64,000 nt of DNA from NCBI RefSeq assembly GCF_009569385.1, contig NZ_WBOF01000003.1, positions 682,001 through 746,000 on the forward strand, in the 5' to 3' direction. The notes beneath the pieces are model-generated. The model was not told the DNA's origin and searched no databases. It saw only the letters and a list, made by a program, of their open reading frames with translations. Made by a program: the position numbers and the translations under genes. This DNA comes from Streptomyces kaniharaensis. GTDB taxonomy: Bacteria; Actinomycetota; Actinomycetes; Streptomycetales; Streptomycetaceae. Positions 58,592-64,000 of this stretch are shown here, piece by piece; within the stretch, counting starts at the first letter, position 1, and every line of letters starts with the position of its first letter.

Positions 58592-59428
58592 GTGAAAACC
58601 AGGACCAGCCCCACCGGGGACACCGTCAGCCTTGTCTACTCCGTCCGCCTGCCGCTGTCCAGCCGGACCGTCAACTACGTGGCCGGCCTGATCCGCGCCC
58701 ACCGCAAGACGATCCGCTCCCGCTGGCGCAAGCTGGACGCCGGGCGGATCGCCGTGATCGCACTGGCCCACCTGCGCAACGACGAGCGGCTGGCCGACCT
58801 GGCCGGCGGCAACGCGGTCTCGGCCTCCACGGTGCGCCGGTGGGTACTGGAGGTGATCGACCTGCTGGCCGCACGCTCTCCCCGCCTGGACCGAGCGCTG
58901 GCGAAGGTGGCCAAGGACAGCGGGTGCGTGGTGCTTCTGGACGGCACGCTGATCCGTACCCGGCGGCGGACCGGCCGGGCGAACCGGAAGAACTACTCGG
59001 GCAAGCACAAGGCGCATGGCCTGCTGTTCCTCGCCCTGACCGACGCGAAGGGGCGGCTGTTGTGGATCTCCTCGGCCCGCCGGGGCGCCTGCAGCGAGAT
59101 CACGGCCGCCCGCTACGAGAAGCTGTGCGCGCGGCTGCGGGAACTTCGACTGGGTGCGGTGGCCGACCTGGGGTTCGTCGGCCTGGACGACGGGGACCAG
59201 GAGCAGCCGGCGGTCATCACGGGGTTCAAGGCGAGCGGCGGAAAGCGCCTCTCGTCCCCGAAGAAGGTCGTGAACCGGCTGGTCAGCAGCCTGCGAGCGC
59301 CGGTCGAGCACGGCTTCGCGAACCTGAAGACCTTCCGGATCCTGACCAAGGTGCGCATGCATCCGCGGCACGCGACCGCACTCGTGCGGGCCCTGCTGGT
59401 GCTGACGCACCACCAGGTGGCACGGTGA
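58592..59428 (+). CDS. IS5-type (DDE_Tnp_4-like) transposase
   Basis: A 278-residue transposase. The N-terminal helix-turn-helix (LADLAGGNAVSASTVRRWV) is followed by the catalytic core with VVLLDGTLIRT (first Asp), VADLGFVGL (second Asp) and RAPVEHGFANLKTFRIL (Glu). The GTG start at 58592 has GGGAAG nearby. The stop (59426-59428) falls in the right terminal repeat. It appears intact. Confidence 0.9.
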   Translation: MKTRTSPTGDTVSLVYSVRLPLSSRTVNYVAGLIRAHRKTIRSRWRKLDAGRIAVIALAHLRNDERLADLAGGNAVSASTVRRWVLEVIDLLAARSPRLDRALAKVAKDSGCVVLLDGTLIRTRRRTGRANRKNYSGKHKAHGLLFLALTDAKGRLLWISSARRGACSEITAARYEKLCARLRELRLGAVADLGFVGLDDGDQEQPAVITGFKASGGKRLSSPKKVVNRLVSSLRAPVEHGFANLKTFRILTKVRMHPRHATALVRALLVLTHHQVAR

Positions 59429-59532
59429 CGGATGATCTCCGCGCGGTGATCACCGTGATGAGCTGCGCGAGCACCCCAATTATTCGTCACACCAGGACCG
59501 GTGACCTGCACGAATCACGATGAAACTTCCTC
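59426..59532 (-). repeat. Right terminal inverted repeat of the IS5-type element
   Basis: Reverse complement partner of 57815-57921. It includes the last codon of the transposase gene. Confidence 0.85.
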
Positions 59533-59734
59533 AGTGCTCTGACGGCGAGCCGCTCGCGGCCGCCATGTGAGATCAACTGACGGCGCGAAGGGCTGCCACG
59601 AGAAACACCTGGCCGTGTACCCACCTCAGCGTCCCCGGCCGGGCTTCCTCGCAGCCGAGGGGTCACCGCCCGATGGACTCGTCGACAGCCACGAGTGCGG
59701 CCTTCCACTGGTACGCCTCCGGCCGCCCCTGGCC

Positions 59735-60035
59735 AGGAACGTTCGGAACGAAGCCCCGTCTTCACGTTCATCGGCGGGCGGCCCCGCACCGGTTGGGTTG
59801 GGCGGCATCGTGGACTGCGACGAGCGCGGGTTTGTCTTCACTGTCCGGCCTGATCGGCTCCGGCGAACGACCGGCTTCCTGGCCGCTGGCGCGCGACCCG
59901 TACCTGGAGACCAGCGTCCCAGGCGTGTTCGCGGCCGGAGACGTTCGCGCCCACTCGATCAAGCGCGTCGCCTCGGGCGTCGGCGAGGGTGCCATGGCCG
60001 TCGCGTTCATCCGCCGCTACCGGACTGGCGGTTGA
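59735..60035 (+). pseudogene. 3' fragment of a thioredoxin reductase-like FAD oxidoreductase
   Basis: The sequence gives VFTFIGGRPRTGWV in one frame, IVDCDERGFVFT in another, and then an intact C-terminus in a third: ARDPYLETSVPGVFAAGDVR, IKRVASGVGEGAMAVAFIRR, ending TGA 60033-60035. This is the end of a thioredoxin reductase-like protein (VPGVFAAGDVR is the FAD motif). Two frameshifts and the missing N-terminal part show it is broken. It probably belonged with the 5' end at 57600. Confidence 0.75.
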
Positions 60036-60110
60036 CCCACGGCTCGCGCCGGGGCGGGCCGTCCGGCACCGCCCGTCGGCATCCGCCGGCTCGGGTGGAT
60101 AATCCCCGTC

Positions 60111-60314
60111 GTGACCTCAGGAACAGCGAGTCCCAAGTGGCGCTCCGCGCTTCGCGCCTTCGTCCTCTTCTTCGTCGGCGGCGCGCTCAGCTACCTCGTC
60201 TGCGCGCTGGCGACGCATCGCCCAGGCGGCGAGGTGCCGTGGGTCGGCATGCTGTTCGGCTCGACCGTCTGCGCAGCCCTCACGGCATTCGCCCCGGCGC
60301 GACGCCCGCGCTGA
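60111..60314 (+). CDS. Small membrane protein, hypothetical
   Basis: A 67-residue ORF from GTG 60111 with two hydrophobic segments (about 14-34 and 44-60: ALRAFVLFFVGGALSYLVC; VGMLFGSTVCAALTAF). No clear ribosome site and no family recognised. Its composition is membrane-protein-like rather than that of a shadow frame. Confidence 0.5.
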   Translation: MTSGTASPKWRSALRAFVLFFVGGALSYLVCALATHRPGGEVPWVGMLFGSTVCAALTAFAPARRPR

Positions 60315-60364
60315 ACCTCCTCCGCAGAGGGCCTCCCCGCCGTGCCTTCGCAGTGCCGACAGGG

Positions 60365-61954
60365 TCACGGAGTGCCGAGGGCGGCCTCTTCCCGGTCGAG
60401 GTCGTGCTGGAGGCGGCGGCGGGTGGTGTCGCTGATGCGGTGTTCGTCGTAGAGGCGGTGCAGTTCGGTGCTCTGGACGGCGATGACCTCGTGGCGCAGC
60501 TGGCGGTAGGCGGCGTCGGCGGTTGTGCCGTCGGGGGTTTCGGGGGTGCGGTCGAGGCGGGCGGTGAGGCCGCGGCGTACCCGGTCGATGGCGGTTTCAG
60601 GCATGGCCTCCAGGGTGGCGAGGTGGTCGATGTGGTCGAGGGCGGCGTGGTTGAGGGCGTCGCGGGCGTCGTCCTCCTCGCGGGCGGTGTGCTCGGGTTC
60701 GAGGGCGAGGCCGGAGCGGTTGACGACCGCGGCGAGGGTAAGCCCCTGGACGACGAGGGTGAAGACGACGACCGAGGTGGTGAGCACCAGGACGAGGGGC
60801 CGTCCGGTGAGCTTGGTGCCGTCGTCGGTGACCAGGGGGATGGACAGGGCGGCGGCGAGAGGCATGACGCCGCGGGTGCCGGCCCACGTGACCACCCCGG
60901 CGACGCGCCAGGACAGTCGGCCGCGTCCTTGGGTGGGCTTGATGACGCGGGTCAGGGGCAGGGTGGACACGACGCGCACCGCGATCAGCACGCCTGCCAG
61001 GGCGAGGGCCTGGAGGGGCCACCAGCCGGTTCCGGCGGGAAGGTCCCGTACGAGGGTGGGCAGTTCGAGGCCGACGATGCTGAAGACGACGCTCTCCAGC
61101 AGGAAGACCACCACCGCGTAGACGGCGTGCAGTTGCAGGCGGATGTGTGCGTCGGTGAGGCGGTGACCGGAGCGGCCGAGCAGGACTCCTGCGACCACGA
61201 CCGAGGTGACACCGGAGGTGTGCACGGATTCGGCCAGCACGTACGCCACATACGGGGTGACCAGGGCGATCACGGTCTCCAGTACCGGGTCGGTGGTGCG
61301 GCGGCGCACCAGCCACACCAGGCCGGCGACGGCGGCGCCCGCCAGGCTTCCGCCACCGCCGAGCAGCAGGAACTCCCCGCCTGCCGCCGGCAGGCTCACC
61401 GAGGCGCCGACCGCCACGGCGATTCCGGTGGCGACCTTGAACAGCACCAGTGAGGTGGCGTCGTTGAACAGGCTCTCCGCCTGCACCAGCACCTGGACGC
61501 GCCCGGGCAGCGCCAGGCGGCGCCCGAGCGCGGTGACGGCCACCGGATCGGTGCTGGACAGGACGGCTCCCAGCACGAAGGCCATCGCAGGGGGCAGCCC
61601 GGCGACGGCGACGGCCGTGAAACCGACGGCCGCAGCGGAGGCGAAGACCAGGCCGAAGGAGAGGATCGTCACCGGCCGCCACACCGTGCGCAGGTCGCGC
61701 AGCGAAAGCTCCTCGGCGGACGCGTACAGCAGTGGTGGCAGGACGACCATGGCGATGGCCTGCGGGGGGACGTGCAGGACGGGAACGCCGGGTATCAGTG
61801 CCACTCCGATGCCGACGAGGACCAGCAGGGAGGGCGCGGGCACACGCAGCCGCCGGGCGAACGTGGCCACGGTCGTGGCCAGAACCACCAGGACGAGAAC
61901 GATTCCTACAACGCGCATCGGCGGGTAAGACCTCATCACAACGAACGGGGTCAC
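60365..61954 (-). CDS. Na+/H+ antiporter (CPA1/NhaP type)
   Basis: A 529-residue protein with about 12 membrane helices. The ion-binding motifs are LSSTDPVAVTALG and VQAESLFNDATSLVLF (the ND pair), and the conserved WAGTRGVMPLAAALSIP follows. A cytosolic C-terminal tail of about 120 residues with acidic and basic stretches (TAREEDDARDALNH) probably regulates it. The start is uncertain among GTG 61954, ATG 61936 and ATG 61918. It exports Na+ in exchange for protons for pH and salt homeostasis. Confidence 0.92.
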   Translation of the reverse strand: MTPFVVMRSYPPMRVVGIVLVLVVLATTVATFARRLRVPAPSLLVLVGIGVALIPGVPVLHVPPQAIAMVVLPPLLYASAEELSLRDLRTVWRPVTILSFGLVFASAAAVGFTAVAVAGLPPAMAFVLGAVLSSTDPVAVTALGRRLALPGRVQVLVQAESLFNDATSLVLFKVATGIAVAVGASVSLPAAGGEFLLLGGGGSLAGAAVAGLVWLVRRRTTDPVLETVIALVTPYVAYVLAESVHTSGVTSVVVAGVLLGRSGHRLTDAHIRLQLHAVYAVVVFLLESVVFSIVGLELPTLVRDLPAGTGWWPLQALALAGVLIAVRVVSTLPLTRVIKPTQGRGRLSWRVAGVVTWAGTRGVMPLAAALSIPLVTDDGTKLTGRPLVLVLTTSVVVFTLVVQGLTLAAVVNRSGLALEPEHTAREEDDARDALNHAALDHIDHLATLEAMPETAIDRVRRGLTARLDRTPETPDGTTADAAYRQLRHEVIAVQSTELHRLYDEHRISDTTRRRLQHDLDREEAALGTP

Positions 61955-62108
61955 CGCCGCCGATCGCCGCAGTCGTCCCCCGAGCCGACCAGGCTTCCCG
62001 GCACACCTACGGTCATCTTATCGGGACATTAGCGGGGGGTGGCAGGGCGTCTTCGCCTGCCCACCGGAGCGCGGCCGGTGCGAACCGGGGCGACCCCATC
62101 GCGGGCGG

Positions 62109-62486
62109 CTACCCTCCGCGGCCTCCCGACGGGCCGGAGTCGGCCCTGGCGTTCGTGACGGAGGCCGTCGCCGCGTAGTACCACGTCTGTCCCGTGCCGC
62201 CGGTGGCGGACCTGGTGACGCAGGTGAAGTGGACCACGGCGGCGCGGTCGCCGGCCTCACCACCCGGGAACGAGCGCACCACCTGCGGCGCGGCCTGGTG
62301 GCCGATCACATCCGTGCCGTCCCGGGCCTCGCCCAGAACGGCGGCGGTCGCCGAGCTGGCGGCGACCAGCGCCACCACGCACAGCCCGGTGAGAGTGCGC
62401 ACCAGGCGCGGGGTGTTCCACCACGCCCGGCTGCGCCAGGAACGGCCGAGCCAGTGACGGGGGGCGCGCGGCGCGGGGAGTGGCAC
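62109..62486 (-). CDS. Hypothetical membrane-anchored or secreted protein
   Basis: A 125-residue ORF from GTG 62486 with a basic N-terminus and one hydrophobic helix (about 30-52: LTGLCVVALVAASSATAAVLG), followed by an extracytoplasmic part (VVHFTCVTRSATGGTGQTWYY). The general layout (short N-terminus, helix, small domain) recalls the Rv1733c-like proteins, but it is shorter and lacks their motifs. No ribosome site is evident. Confidence 0.4.
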   Translation of the reverse strand: MPLPAPRAPRHWLGRSWRSRAWWNTPRLVRTLTGLCVVALVAASSATAAVLGEARDGTDVIGHQAAPQVVRSFPGGEAGDRAAVVHFTCVTRSATGGTGQTWYYAATASVTNARADSGPSGGRGG

Positions 62487-62917
62487 GGACGGCTGTCTCC
62501 CCTCGCGCCGTCTCCGACGCGACCGTGTTTCCCACGACAGCCGTACCGCCCGACGTACCCGTTGGCATCGCCGCGCGCCCCCTCACCCTGTGTTTCACTG
62601 GCCGCCGAACCTTCCCCCGGAGGAACCCGCCGGGGCCGGGATTCGGCAAACGGTCTACCGACAGGCCCCACGCCCGGACGGCGAACCGTTTCCTCGCAGA
62701 TCAACCTCGGTCCCGTCGAACGTCCGTCCGTCCACCCTGACGCGTCCTTGACGCAGGCGACGGTCATCTTGACGAAGCATTGGCGGTGACGCATGTCCGG
62801 CAGCTGATCACAGCCTGTTCCTGTGGACCGCGCCGCCGCCGAGGGGGCGACGAGGAGGCGTGACCGCCGGTGCCGATCTGTGTGCATCGACCGCTGGACG
62901 TGACCAAGGCACGGGCT
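62487..62917. other. Intergenic region, nothing recognised
   Basis: About 430 bp with arginine/proline-rich frames only. A TTGACG hexamer occurs twice near 62748 and 62770, but no paired -10 element or gene could be supported. Confidence 0.45.
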
Positions 62918-63664
62918 TCAGCAGTCGTGCCCGGCCGTTCGGCGCTCCTTGGCGCGGTGGGCGAGCACGGCGAGGATCCGCTGCCACGTCGGTGATGCCT
63001 CCGCGATCCGGGAGAAGATCACCTCCAGGTTCCCCACCTGGCTGCTGTCGCGTCCGTGGTCGATCTCCCAGGCGTCCAGGTCCTCGATGAGCCGGTCCAC
63101 ACGGGGATCGTGTGGATCCCAGTCCATTGACTGGTCACAGACGAGGAACAGGCGCACGGTCTCGGCGTCGTCGAAGCTGGCGTTCTTCTCCTTGATCCCC
63201 TGCTGCATGGCCTCCGGGTCCAGCGCCTGCAGCAGGATCCAGGTGTCGCGCTCCAGCCGCACCGCCCGTTCGCTGACCCCGAGGGCGCGCATCCGGTCGA
63301 GGATGGCGATCACCTCGGGCGGCAGGGCGAGCCGCTCGCCGCTCGCCAGGTCGGCGATCCGGCGGCGGTGCTCGGCGAGCTGGTCGATCTTGCGCTGCAG
63401 CTCGGCGTCCAGGTCGGTGACGGCCGCGGCGAACTCGGCCGACTGCGCGTTCAGCATTGCGTCGATACGGGCCAACGGCACCCCGGCGTCGGCCAGGGTC
63501 CGGATCCGGATCAGGTCCACCGCCGCCTGCGCGTTGTAGCGTCGGTAGCCGGAGGCATCGCGCTCGGGCTCGGGCAGCAGCCCGACGTGGTGGTAGTGGC
63601 GGACGGTGCGCACGGTCACGCCTACGGTCGCCGCGAGCTGACTGATCGTGAGCACCGTCTCCAC
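62918..63664 (-). CDS. MerR-family regulator with TipAS-like ligand domain
   Basis: A 248-residue regulator with an N-terminal MerR helix-turn-helix (LTISQLAATVGVTVRTVRHYHHVGLLPEPERDASGYRRY, residues 6-44), a long coiled helix (about 75-115), and a C-terminal domain of about 110 residues resembling the antibiotic-binding region of TipA-like proteins. GTG 63664 is the start. The hydrolase gene next to it on the same strand (ending 63698) lies 33 bp upstream, so the two may be co-transcribed. Confidence 0.87.
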   Translation of the reverse strand: METVLTISQLAATVGVTVRTVRHYHHVGLLPEPERDASGYRRYNAQAAVDLIRIRTLADAGVPLARIDAMLNAQSAEFAAAVTDLDAELQRKIDQLAEHRRRIADLASGERLALPPEVIAILDRMRALGVSERAVRLERDTWILLQALDPEAMQQGIKEKNASFDDAETVRLFLVCDQSMDWDPHDPRVDRLIEDLDAWEIDHGRDSSQVGNLEVIFSRIAEASPTWQRILAVLAHRAKERRTAGHDC

Positions 63665-63697
63665 CTTGGGTCTTCGGAAGTATGGCCGGGCCAGAGT

Positions 63698-64000
63698 CTA
63701 GGCGCGCCCCGCCCAGTCCACGACGTCACGGATCGCCTGCACCACGGCATCCGCGCGCTCGAAGCACAGCTGGCTGTGACCGGTATCCGGCAGGATGCGC
63801 TGCTCCCCGCGCGAGACAGCGCTCACCATCGCCGCGTCCAGCCGGGCCTTGCCGTCGTGCATCGCCTGCAGGGTCTCCTCGGACATCAGCGCCTGCTGGC
63901 CGGGGTCGATGCCCATCGGGGTGAGCGCGATCACCGGGACGTCGGGCAGGTCCTCCGCGGCCTTCAGCTCGACGGCAAGGCCGGGCATCGAGACCCGCTC
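63698..64000 (-). CDS. Alpha/beta hydrolase, C-terminal part (gene continues past the window)
   Basis: The frame is open to the window edge. About 100 residues are seen: DVPVIALTPMGIDPGQQ, the MSEETLQAMHDGKARLDAAM helix and the catalytic-histidine region LPDTGHSQLCFERADAVVQAI, typical of the end of alpha/beta hydrolases. The nucleophile and acid lie outside the window. Substrate unknown. It is next to and upstream of the MerR gene. Confidence 0.75.
   Translation of the reverse strand, partial: ERVSMPGLAVELKAAEDLPDVPVIALTPMGIDPGQQALMSEETLQAMHDGKARLDAAMVSAVSRGEQRILPDTGHSQLCFERADAVVQAIRDVVDWAGRA

Larger units (their letters stand above)
57815..59532 (+). mobile_element. IS5-type insertion sequence with long terminal repeats and a passenger gene (1718 bp)
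   Basis: The ends are inverted repeats of about 107 bp (57815-57921 and 59426-59532), roughly 92 percent identical, starting GAGGAAGTT. AGT flanks both sides (57812-57814 and 59533-59535), a possible 3-bp target duplication. Inside are a transposase with a DDE_Tnp_4-like core and an upstream gene for a winged-helix protein. The element is inserted in the ISL3 remnant. Confidence 0.85.

Noticed and set aside
1..64000. CRISPR arrays, tRNA or rRNA genes
   Set aside because: No regularly spaced repeats, cloverleaf-like sequences or conserved rRNA stretches were found on reading. The TniQ element therefore shows no link to CRISPR-guided transposition here.

Overview
The window is high-GC actinobacterial DNA. 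Overlapping start/stop codons, frequent GTG starts, ISL3 and IS5-type insertion sequences and protein matches to Streptomyces/Kitasatospora families all point to a streptomycete-type chromosome. Most of it (about 8.5 to 57.6 kb) is a hypoxia/dormancy island whose gene content parallels the Mycobacterium tuberculosis DosR regulon: a DevR/DosR-type response regulator, universal stress proteins, CBS/BON proteins, two Rv1733c-like membrane proteins, an Acg-type nitroreductase, Hsp20, a SulP transporter, P-type ATPases, PEP synthase and a group 3b [NiFe] hydrogenase.

Layout. 1-5.9 kb: three genes of a Tn7/Tn5053-like transposition operon (TniA integrase, TniB ATPase, large TniQ), with the last codons of a fourth gene at the left edge. 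6-7 kb: a decayed short-chain dehydrogenase and a small hypothetical gene. 7.2-10.2 kb: glutaminase, an Rv1733c-like protein and the DevR-type regulator. 10.5-28.9 kb: HTH-PPOX, CBS-BON, MBL/beta-CASP, GNAT-acyl-CoA synthetase, GH65, a second Rv1733c-like protein, DUF1918, a P-type ATPase, two universal stress proteins, flavodoxin and a CBS-BON gene whose 3' end is hit by a complete ISL3-family IS with an 8-bp target duplication. 29-38.7 kb: an FtsX-type ABC exporter, a second P-type ATPase with small ORFs on both sides of a shared regulatory region, and PEP synthase. 38.8-40.5 kb: a three-gene cytochrome b membrane complex. 40.7-45.3 kb: the hydrogenase operon with its protease. 45.5-49.6 kb: SulP, a scrambled V-type ATPase remnant, a universal stress protein and a second HTH-PPOX protein. 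49.8-57.6 kb: TetR, amine oxidase, a Ser/Thr kinase, the Acg-type nitroreductase, OsmC, CBS and Hsp20. 57.6-60 kb: a probable receiver/thioredoxin-reductase-like gene destroyed by nested IS elements. 60-64 kb: ordinary genes (Na+/H+ antiporter, MerR regulator, part of a hydrolase).

The main integrating signal is a 14-bp palindrome, GGGCCGNNCGGCCC, and close variants. It occurs repeatedly in the intergenic regions of the island, usually 47-89 bp before a start codon. It resembles the known mycobacterial DosR box (GGGACTTNNGNCCC), and a DosR-like regulator is encoded inside the set and carries a box in front of its own gene. I infer a largely self-contained regulon for energy metabolism and ion/redox homeostasis under low oxygen. 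The sensor kinase partner is not in the window.

No tRNA, rRNA or CRISPR array was seen. Functional assignments rest on motifs and recalled family resemblance, not on database searches.
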